From Castor canadensis (taxonomy: Eukaryota; Chordata; Mammalia; Rodentia; Castoridae): DNA of 64,000 nt. Below, one piece after another: positions 34,101 to 46,100 of the stretch. Position numbers and translations under genes: made by a program. The notes beneath the pieces were generated by a model that was not told the origin of the DNA, did no database searches, and was given only the letters and a program-made list of their open reading frames with translations. How positions within the stretch are numbered: the stretch's first letter is position 1; each line of letters opens with the position of its first letter. The stretch is taken from positions 6,840,001 to 6,904,000 of the forward strand of contig NC_133400.1 of assembly GCF_047511655.1 (NCBI RefSeq). Reading direction: 5' to 3'.

Positions 34101-37100
34101 TCTATTATCTTTTGAAAAAAAATGCTGATAACTTTCAGGTCCTACCTTATATTGTGCAAATTCTAGTTGTGGTTGAGGATAGTCTCCAAAAGTCTCTTGA
34201 GTTATTCTTTGGACTCTCTCTTTTTCTATTGTGTTTTCGTGAATGATCCTGGAATCCACTGAAGATGGACAATTTCAAATGGAAACAGGCATTAGGAACA
34301 CACTTCATCTTTCAGATGTCTTCTTTTCATCCCTAACTCTTCATATGATTTGTATAACTTAAAAGTAATGTCGCTTGTTCTTTCTTTCAATCAAAATTTA
34401 TCATGTACAACGGTTGGAAAATGCAGGGTGATAAAAGAAAAAATTACCCATAATTCTACCACCCAGAGATAAGAACCATTCACATTTTAATATATTTGTC
34501 TAGCTCTTTTACAGTTAATAAAACGAAAGATGTATACATATATGCATTTTTAAAGTGGGATTATAAAACAAACACAATTTTATATCCTGCTTCCTTAACA
34601 TGAATCAACAGCAGTTCCTGTGCCACTTGAGTTATAAAAATGTTTAGTTCGTAGCAGTGATACCATTTCCTTTCATTGCTGAAAAGGGCTTGGGTTTTCT
34701 AGGGAGAGACTCATGTCATCTGTGGGTAGCAGTGCAGGTACCGCTCGGACTGTTCTAGAACCAGTTTGGAACTGGCTCCACAGTCAGGCCCAGGGTCCAC
34801 TTCTGCTTTGCCACTTCCTAGCTGTATGATATTGTCTGGAGTTCCAAGCACTTCTCAATGGCTAGCGCTTCTTCATGGGCAAATATGTAATACAAACATC
34901 TGAGCATGGTGCTGAGCACAAAAGAAATGCTCAGCAGCAATGAGCTTTTTTATTTTTGTTTTTACCATTCGAGTAAATTCTAAAGAAGACCTATTGGTAG
35001 CTTGGCCTTCCTTCTTCCACAGATATTTAATTTTCAGTTTTTCTGAAGGCAGTAAATAGTTTGGAATCAGATCCCTATTTTTTTAAATTATGTTTTTGAG
35101 ACAGGGTCTTGCTATGTAGCCCAGGATGGTCTGGAACTTGTCATTCTCTTGCCTCAGCCTCCGGACTGCTGTGATTACAGGTAAGTGCAATTACACTTGG
35201 CTAAATTTCAGCTTTATCTTAAAACACATACTTATATTTAGTCCAAGGTTTCTTTCTTGTAGAGGTATTGTAGAGCTGTGATTTTCAAACGTCTGGGAGG
35301 GAGAGAAAAGTAAATTTTTTACTGATTTTAACAACTTGAATTATGGAAATTAAATGATTTTAGTATGTAAAAGTATGTCAAATACTTTTTTTTTCCAAAA
35401 AGAGATTTGAGACCACATCCTGGCTAAGTTGAGCGTTGTTCTCAGGACAGAGTATACTGACTAGGTGAAGGCCTGAGAACATGGTCGTTTTGTTTGCGGA
35501 ACTCTGTGCTTTGCGGTCATAAAAGCTTAGGCAGCGTTTGCAGCGTGATGTTTTCCAGTGTGACGGCTTTCCTACTGGAAGTCTGAGTCTCTTAAACCCC
35601 ACCTTTCTCCACTGAAGGCAGTGCTTATACAAGGAAGTATGTGACACTGTGGACTTTCCTAGGAATGCAACTGTCACACTACAGTAGAATAGTTAGTAGG
35701 AGGCTGGTGGGTAGAAGGGCGGTGAGGAGAGAAATTCCTTATTAACTTCTTAATGTTAGGCCTTTTCCGCAGACTGACTTGCAGAAAGCCGTCACTTCTT
35801 TCTATTTAGAACAGATGAGAACAGAGGGCTCCATGCACTGAAAGAGTCTGAACACATGAGCAGACATGTGCCATGCACAGGAGAAAACCCTTGAGCCTGT
35901 AAGGACAGATCTGTCCCTATCACTAAAGGGGAACGACATTTTAATAGATAAAGCAGTTGTGGGACTCAGAAACCCATGCTTTCCCCTTTAATTTCAACCC
36001 TTCTGTCACTTGCTTGACTGATAGGACAAAAACTTAATTGTATTTCTCTTGCATAATAGAATATGTTTAGCTTTAAAAGATAGGATCAGGTTACTCTACA
36101 GCTGATATGGAAACTGAAATCCATTAATACAGACCCAGTGACAAATGGATGATATAAAATACAAGGATAAAAAGCCAAGAGAGAAATGGCTTTGTTTCCT
36201 TTCATGTTAACTGATTGAAACTTTTCTCTCCTTCACTAATATCTCAAGTGATCACCTGTTAGAGGTGGCCACCCACCTGCTCAATGGCTCTAACTTTTAT
36301 AAGCAAGAGAAAAGGAAGACTCAACTTTCAAGAATTCTGATTGGCTCACCTGGTTATACTGTTTAAAAACAATAGCCTTGAGAGAGTCCAGGTGTCGGCT
36401 TCTCAGGTCCATTTTCACAATCTGATGGTGCTTGCTAGCAACCATCAGTGCCTTGAAACAAAAATCAGCATGGCTATTAGGATTATTATCACTGTATTTA
36501 TAAACTTTGTCAAAGTAAAGTATAGCTGAAATCAGTGAATAGTTTCCATGTAAGAGCTCAAAGACAGATTTTCTCCCGTGGCCTATTACTCAGCTTAAAA
36601 ACAAAACAGTGGTCACTGGCATTAAGAGTCTCGTAAGTGTGGTCATTTTTAGAAAAGCAGTCATGTTCAAGGCTAGGAGTTAAAATAAGTCTGAACTTAT
36701 AAGTTCAGACTGAGGTATAAACACCAAATGCTCAAAAGTCACCATTTTAGAACAGCAGTTACCCAGCACCACCACAAGCCATGCAATAAAGCAAATGTGT
36801 ATGCTTTATGGCAAATGCAACTTCCAAAATTCCTGTTATCTGGGAAGCAAGTTAGAAGACTGAAACCGAATTCCTCAAATGAGATATTTACCTGGAACTA
36901 GAGAGAGGGGAGAGACAAGTCTTAAGATATACAGTAGAAATGAATGCCAGCCTCCAGGGTAGTGTTTTTCTGTGGTGCTGGGATCGAACCCAGGTCCTTG
37001 TGCATGCTAGGGAAGTGCTCTGCCACTGTGCCACATCCCCAGCTGGGGTGATGTTTAAAGAACCTGTGGCAGGGTACACTCACCTGGCTGTAAGTGGATG

Positions 37101-40100
37101 AATGAACACTGCATCATGGATGAAAAAACCCAAATGTGAAGAAGTGGAGCCCAGCGTGAGAGGGAATAGGAGCGAGTGGCAGTCTTTCTGCTGTCAATAA
37201 ACCACCATGGAACTTAAGTGACCAGCAATACAGCCCCTGGCATCCTGAGGTTTGCTTGGTCCATGACCCTGGAGAGTGTGATGCTGCAGCACCTCTAGCG
37301 GACACAGGCTGCTTGGAGGTGATGTAGCGCTGCTGGGGCTGCTCACCTCCAACGAGCTGAGGTGTGAGCTTTGGGACCGTGGGAGGTGTGGCTGTAGCCG
37401 TGAACGCTAACAGGCAGCAGCACTCGCCAGACCAATTTACAGATGGTTTGTTTTGGGGAAAGATGCTGGGAAGCCTGTAATACCAAAGGCAGAGCTATAA
37501 AGAAGCAGCAGGCTTTGGACAGAGGCTGCATCTTAGGTTAAAGTGGTCTTCTTGTATGCACAGTGTGGGAGAAATGGCTACAAAGGTCAACAATGGCCAG
37601 AGATGGGAGTATTAGACAGATATGAGAATGCACTGTATATAAACCTGTGGAAATGTTAACTTAAAAAAGCAAAACACTACAGAACCTTAGGTATCAACCT
37701 GACTTCTTTTTTAGGGGAGAGCACAAACACAGCCCCCCACTACCACAAATTATGCAGTCAGTTTTCCTGCATTTGGGGAAATCACAGTAGTCAGCAGATC
37801 TGGAGTGCGATGGATAAACCTTGCCCTGAGAAAACCACCTTTGCCATCAGGGTGCATCTCCCCTGCCAGGAAAGTAATTCACCCTGACTTTTGTGATTAA
37901 AGCACTGTTTGAAAGGAAACAGCAAACTAATAGTTATTTTAGGTGAAGGGGAGAGGGGAAAGGGGTACAGAGTTCTGAACAAGACCTTTCATCTTTAGAG
38001 GCTTCTGTATTGGTTACAGGTTTTTTTTTTTTTTTTTTTTTACATTAAGCATGTATTACTTCTAGATTAAAAAAAAATAAAGAATAACCCCAAACTAATA
38101 CTTTGAATCACATTTCCATGTATAGATAAGGTGCTCTCTGATCCTCATTTTAGGAAGGACCACACATGGTACTCTATAGTAAGTGCTTGAGCAATTTAAC
38201 CTGATAGACCTTTGAGATCAGATAGTAAGATACCATAGCTGATAGCAATTTGTGTCATACCTGACCCAGAAGGGGTACAGTGCTCTTCAGGCTGCAGGAA
38301 GACATGAAGGCATACGGAGTCTGGGGATGATACACCACATAAGTAGGTTTGTACTGGTTTGGCTTTGAGTTCTGTGTTCCCCAGGCAACTCGAATCCAGA
38401 CTGCTTTATCCTCAGTGTCTTTGAAGCTGACCATCACCTTATTAAGAAGTTTTAAATTTCCCGGTTAAACATTGGCACCATCCGTGGTTTTAGATGCAGT
38501 CTCACTATGTAGACCAGGCCAGCTTGGAACTTTTAATCCTTCTGCCACAGCCTTCTGAGTGCTGGGATTACAGGTGTGCACCACCACATCCAACTTGCAG
38601 GTGCTTTTTAGGAACCATGTCACTATAATTTTGTATGCATATTAAAACCTGGCAGTCTTTTCTCCTTTTTATGACAGTGTTTTGGGAATCTTTGGGAAGA
38701 AATCTTGTGATATAAGACTGATTGAGTTTGTCCTGAACATTTGTTCTACTAACAAGAGATAAAGAGTTAACACAGCCTTGTGAGACAGCTGTTTAATAAG
38801 AAAGTCTAGCATGCAGCACAGATCTAGTGTGCACTATACAGATTATCAGTAAGATCTCTAAGTAGTGATGGGTTCAAAAACATATTAAGTCCATGCTCTT
38901 GGGCATTTAGCTCAGAAGTAGAAAACACTGAAGGAATGGTATATGATGAGAATGTAGGAAGTCCTACTTGGCTTCCATTTCATGGATAAAATAGGCCTTT
39001 CTAAACTTGGGAATAGGATTGCCGATTTCTCTGGGAATTTAAGAGCCTGCTCCCTGGCTACCTGCTTGCCCCAGAGTCAACATTCCCTTGAAGCTGACCC
39101 TGTAACGGAGGACTATAAAACAGGTTTGCTTGGCTTGCCAACTGTCTATTTTCTCCCTCTTGGATCTAACTTCAGGAAAAGCAGGATTTTATGGTGCCTG
39201 CTGTGGCAAGCAAGCAAATTCTGCCCAATTTGTATGCAGCTGCTTTTCCAAATCCTCTTGTGCACAGGACAAGGAATTCTCCTAGGGCCGGGTATGGAGG
39301 CGAAGAATATAGCCCCTTCAGGGGCTCAGTTGCCTGTATGGACTGGAATTGAAGAGGGTCTTATTTTAGATGGCTTCCTGTCTTCCCATTACAAAAGCAA
39401 AAGTCAAGGGTGCGCCAGTGCCACACTGGCCAATACCAGAGCCATCAACTAGGCATGGACTATTTAATGGAAATCATTAAGGTTAAATAAGATTAAAAAT
39501 TCATTTCTCAGTCATTCTAGCCACATGTCAAGTGCTAACAGTCACAGGTGGGTACTAGCTAGTGTACTAGACAGTGGTAATAGGGGACATTTATGTCACT
39601 GCAGAGTTCTACTGGACGGCACTGCCCCTGAGAAAGAAGCCCTAGGCTGAGTAGAGAGAGGGAAATTTTTATAATGTAGGGTTTGTCTTTGATATGGAGT
39701 AGAATAGTATGGAATATGACTAGTTGAATTTATTACAAAAAAAAAAAACCACACCAAGATAGTGGCAATTTTCAATGCACAGATGTTATTAAATTGAATT
39801 TCATGGAAATTCAGATGAACTTTGTTCTTACATTTTTTAATGCTCTCTGAAGAATCTTCTTAAATGAACTTTTGAATTGTTCCATATCAAAAAGGTCAAC
39901 ATCTTCATCTGTCAAAATGAAAAGAGAAAAAAATTAATTGAAGTACACTAGCTACATATATGAAGATAGCATATTAAAAAAGAAAAATTAAGGGAGCTAC
40001 AAAGCATTCATAAATATATATGCAAAGAACCCTAGGGCTACGAAGCCTGTGTAACCCCCCGGCAACAAAGGCAACATCACACGAATGCTACCAGCACCTC

Positions 40101-43100
40101 TGACATGGTACCATCTGGTGTAAGCAAGCAATAGTTACCGCACTGAAAAAGTAATTTAAGTGAACACGCTGCTATTCACTTTTAAACTACCAAAGTACAA
40201 AATACAAATGTTCAATTTAAAACAGACACTATTACCTGTTCTTTTACTCATCTGAAAAACATCCCAAAGTTTCTGGTGCCGATGAACTTGAGTATCTGGG
40301 AGAAGAGGGGTTGTCACTCAAAGTTGTATCTTAGAACTTTGAAGAAATGTGCTTATGAATACATATGTTTAATAACATAAAATAACTAGAGAGCATAATA
40401 GTAATTCATGAATTTAGGTGATAAATTCTTATTCAAAAGATAAACTTTATATGGATTAAATTTATTTTAGACAAAAACAAATCCTAATTACCCTATTCAA
40501 ACAATCTAGGCTAAGGTTGGCCTTAGCCTTCATTCTTATTTTGTTAGGTCATTTATTACTTGCATGTAGATCTACTCCAGACTGCAGCGTTTATCTGCAC
40601 TGGAACGGCACCACCTGACTGGCAGTTGCATGGGTGTTTACCCTGCCTGTGCCTCCTCTCCCAGCTCCTCACCCACCTCAATCCTCACCTCTGCCTGCTC
40701 TCTCCTGCTCGGAGGGCTCCCCTGATCACCCTGCCTTAGTTCCCATCAGGGCACTCATCATCACCTGCCATCACACCCTGTACTCGGTACTCAGGTTGTT
40801 CACTTGTATACTTCCTATCTCTCCGGGCAGATTCTCCAAGAAATAAGGGATTTGCTCACCCCTGTGTGGTCTCAGGTCTAAATCCTCTGCATAAAGCACC
40901 CAGTGTATGTCTGACAAAGGCATGGATAAATGTATGTCACAGAAGATAACCTTCAGAAGGTTCAAACTCAAGAGTACCTTGGAGGAGAAATGGACCTGCG
41001 GAGTTAGCAAATTCAATTCTTTTCCATCATCCTTCTGGCTTAAAATTGTTCCTGCCCTGACTTCAGCCCATCCTTGTGCTATATTACCAGAGTCTTGAGC
41101 CTAGCTGGGCCCTCTTGCAGCCCTGAGGTCCTACTGCTGCCCCTCTCTGCTCTGGGAACACCTCCTCCCACTCCCACATACCTGGCTAACCGTCCTCCCC
41201 CCCTTGGCTGGGTGGTACTAGCTCATCCTTTGGGTCTCAACTCATCTCCTCGAGAACTCCTCCTAAACACCCACAGAACAGGAGGCCCCACTGTGTTCTC
41301 GTCAGTCCTTAACTTTTCTCCTCCATAGCACTTACTATAATTGTAAGTACGCCATTTGTGATTGAGTAACCTCTCTCCTCAATTACACTGTGACATTTAA
41401 GGAGTATAAACCAGCTGTTTTGCTCAGTAGTAAAATACCTTGCAGACAGTAGGTGTTTACCAAACATTTAAATGAATGCATGAGAAATGGAACTGTGTGG
41501 CTCCTTCTTATGGCTTAGATAGAATCCAGTTTCTGAAACCGAAACTAAACTAGACTTGGTTATGTCATAGTTGGAACTAGGTCTGAATAAAGGTGATTCT
41601 TGATATATTTCTATGTCATAGAAGGCAATTAATATGTAAGAACAACTGTCAGTAAACACCATACTCTGTTCTAGAACTTACATTTTGTTTTTCTTTTGGC
41701 AATACTGGGGTATGAACTTAGGGCTTCATACTTGCTAGGCAAATGCTCTACCACTTGAGCCACTTAAATTAAAATGTACTGTCATTTAATCCTCACCATA
41801 ACCTTATGTGATGTTATTGTTATTATATAGATTTGTCATGTAGAAATACCAAAGCACCGTGATCACCATCCCCTACGGCTGACAGGTAGGCAATAAACCA
41901 ACCTAAGATATCTGGTCCTAGGGTTTGTGTTCTTAGCCCTTATGCTATGTTTCCTCCTGATTAAAAAACAAGCAAATACACACACATACACAATTACAAA
42001 AAATGCAAGAAATGGTAGGGAGGAGAGGTGAGAAGCTACATTATTACAGATTCTCAGAAGCAGACTTTTAAATTCTGTAGTAATGTAATGCCCAACGACT
42101 ACTGACTTTGTGTTCAAGCTGCACCAGTGACTCTGCTCAGAATTCTGCAGACTGTATCTCACTGAATCCTCACACAATCCCGGGAAGGAGGTTTACTTAG
42201 GAGAAGCCTGTAGTACAAAGAGACAATGCAACCTGGCAAACGTCACAAGAGAGGCAAGCAGTAGAGATGGGATTTGACCAGGTCCCCTTGACTCAAGAAT
42301 CTGCATCCTTATGTAAGAACTGCCTCTGATGAAACTGACTGGAGTGTAAATGCAAATCAGCAAAACTTACACACGATGTCTAAAAGGGCCACTTCACTGG
42401 CACTTGCACGCTTCTCCTGAAAGAGAGGATAAACTAGTTAGGAGACTCGGTGATGGATTTGGGCTACCCCTTTAAAGTCCATCTTGGGGCTGATTAGAAC
42501 AGATATTAGCATGCCCTCAGTGCTGTACTGACCAACTGCCTCCAACTGAAGATACATACACCTTCCACTTCCTGTCTCAGTCCAGGCACTCACAAACATT
42601 CCCCCAAAATTTATTTCATATTTATCAATTTTGACTTTTTGGCTTTAAAAAAAAATCGAACTGAGATTAATATTTTTTTTTTGGTGGTACTGGAGATTAC
42701 ATTCATGAAACCATCACACAATCAACCCAATATCCTGCCCTCAAATTTTCTTATGTCTTTCTTTCCCTCCTTCCCTCCTCAGCCTGCACCTTACCCCTCA
42801 CAACTCCTGGTTACGAGACAATCATTAATCTACCTTCTGTCACGACAAGTGTGCACTTCCTAGAGTTCTGTATGGCTGTTGACATGAGTCTTGCTCTGGT
42901 CTGGTTTCTTTTATTCAGCATAATTATACCCTGCCACATTTTCATATCTGTGAGTAGTAAATTCCTTTTTTATGGTTGGACACATCACACTTTGCCTATT
43001 TACCTGAAGTGGGCATTTGGTTGGTTCCAGTTTGGGGCTATTATAAGACTAATGTGATGTCTTTGTGTGGCATGTTTTCATTTCTCTTGAGTAAATGCCT

Positions 43101-46100
43101 AGGAGTGGACTGGCTCATCTGTGGCATGGATTCTACCTCTCCCCCCACCTCCCGTTTTGCAGTTCTGGGGATTGAACTCAGGGACTTGAGCCATGCCCCC
43201 AGCCCAATTTTAACTTTAAAGAAACTGCCAAACTGATTTCCAAAGTAGCCGCTCAACGTCATGTGATGGTTCCAATGTGGTTTCGTTTCTCCACTTCCTA
43301 GACACCGCTAGGCAGGATTGTGGTCTTTGAGCAACTCTAATAGGGTATCTTTTTGTGACTTTCATCTCAACTGTCCTTTCATGTTCTTATTCGCCACTCA
43401 TGTCTTCTTTGGGAAGTGTGTTCAGTCAAATCTTTTGCCCATTGTCTTTATTGGGTTGTTTTCTTATTATTGACGGTTTTTGGTGGTACTAGGGTTTGAA
43501 CCCAGAGCCTGAGTTCTGCTAGGCAGGTGCTCTGCCACTTGAGCCACTCCACCAGTCCTTTTTGCTTTAGTGATTTTTCAGGTAGGGTCTTTCTCATATT
43601 TCCCCAGGCTGGCCTGGACTGAGATCTACCTACCTGTGCTCCCCGTGTAGCTGGGATGACAGGCATGCACCACCACACCCAGCTTGTTGGTGAGATGAGG
43701 TCTTGCTCACTTTTTGCCTAGGCTGTCCTTGAACTGCAATCCTCTTGATCTCCACCACGCCCAGCTGAGAATTCTTTATGTGTTCTAGATATAAGTCCTT
43801 TATCAGATAACAATTTTGAAATAGTTTCCACCAGTCTGTGGCTTGTCTTTACTTCACTTAGCAGTATTTTTCAAAGAAAAAATTATCAATTTTGAGGAAA
43901 TGCGTTTATTAATTACTTCTTTTATGAATCAGTTTTTGACATTGTATTCAAGAAATCTTTGCCTAATCCAAGGTCACAAAGATTTTTCTCCTGCTCTTGT
44001 GTACATATTTTATAATTTTAGGTATTATATTTGGGTCTTAGATCCATTTTGAATTAATTTTTTATATGATGTGGCAGATGGACTTAAGCTTTTTTTTTTG
44101 TATATGGGTTTCAACCATTTTAGTTTCATTTATTGAAAGATTATTCTTTCTTCACAGAATTGCTCTTTGTAGCTTAGCTTTGTCAGTAGTCACTTAACCA
44201 AATATATGTTGGTCTATTTCTGGACTCTGTTGATTTAATTTATCTGGCTGTCTGTACGCTAATGCCACCCTGTTTTGATGATTCTAGTTTTATACATCAT
44301 CTTGAGTTTGAATAGTCTTATATCTCCAACTTTTATCTTTTTCAAACTTATTTTAGCTATTCTCAGACTTTTGCATTTACATATGAATTTCAGAACTGGT
44401 CTGTCAATTTATAAAACTCCTGCTATAATTATATTTTGGCAGTACTGGGATTTGAACTCAGTACCTTGTGCTTGCTAGGCAAGCGTGCTACCGCTTGAGC
44501 CACTCCGACAGCCCTTTTCACGTTGATCATTTTTGATATAGCATCTTGTTTATGTCTGGGCTGGCCTGGACCACAGTCCTCCTGTATGTGCTTCCCCACA
44601 TATCTGGGGATAACAGCCACACACTACCACACCCAGCCTTTTTTGGTTGAGATGGGGTCATGTGAATTTTTTCCCTGGGCTGGCCTCAAACTGTAATCCT
44701 CCCAATCCTCTGGTATCCTGCTATAATTCTGATTGTGATTGCACTGAACACAGAGACCAGTCTGGGAAAAACTGACATCTCAACAAAGTTTTCTAACCCA
44801 GGAACATAATGGTCTTTCTCTCATTTATTTAGGATTTCTTTCGTTTCTTTAGCAGTGTTTCATAGGCTTAGTATATAGGTCATACACATCTTTTGTTAGA
44901 CATACCCCTAAGTATTTCATACTTTTTGGTGCTATCATAAATAATGCATATATATTTTGAATTCCAAATTCCAACTGTCACCAACATAAAGAAGTACAAT
45001 TATTTTTATATTTGATCTGATGTCCTACAATCTTGTTAAGTCTATTAGTTCTAGTACCTTTTTTATTTACTTTATTTATTTATGTAAATTCCATTAGTCT
45101 ATTTATGTAGATGATCGTGTAACTTTCAAATAAAATGTTTCACTTCTTTTTTTTTAAGCTAGATGGCTTTTATGACTTCTTGCTTGTCCGCAACAGCCAG
45201 AATTTCCAATACAATTTTGACTAGAAGTGGCAAAATAGACATCCTTGCCTTATTCCTGATCTTAAAAACAGGGAAAGCAATCACTCTTTCACAGTAAAGA
45301 GGATGGAAGCTGTTACTCTTTGTAGAAATCCTTATATTCCTGAAAGCCATGATAACATCTGCCTGTCATCCCAGTACTTGGGAAGTGGAGAGAGAGAAGG
45401 ATGGAGCGTTCCAGGTCAGCTTAGGTAACAAAGCAAGACCTTTCTCAAAAAAAAAAAAACCTTAAAAGGATTCTTTCTATTCTTAGTTTGCTAAATTTTC
45501 TTAAAGACTGGGCATTTCCTTTCTTGTACCTATTAATCAGAACGATGGTGTGTATTTTTATTCTGTTGACATGGTGAAGCAGTCACTGATTTTTAAATGC
45601 TCAACCATTCATTCTTAAGATGAATTCTACTTGGTCATTATGGATTACTCTTCCAATATGTTGGACATGATTTGCTAAAACTTTGTTGAGAACTGCATCA
45701 ATGCTCATGAGAGATAGTGACCTGTGGTTTTCTTTTTTTGTACTGTCTTGCTGTCAGGGGAATGCTGGCCCTACAGAATGAGTTGGGAAGTATTCCCTTC
45801 TCTTCACTTGCTGGAAGAGTAGGTAGTAAAGTAGCTAGACTTCTACTCTGCTCTACTAATTTAGTTATTACTTGTTCTGTTTCGTTGACATCTCTTACCT
45901 ACTGTGGCTTCCTTTTCTCCCAGGGCTTGGGAATTTAAGTTAAAAAAAAAATCCCTTTATTGCTATTTTATTGAGTTTTTGCAAAGTGCAGTGAAAAATG
46001 CCTGTTTAATCTGCTACATTTTATGGGAAAATGCTGAACTATGATTATAAATATTAAAAAATTTGGATATACCTCTGTTCATGAAAAGACATTATTAAGA

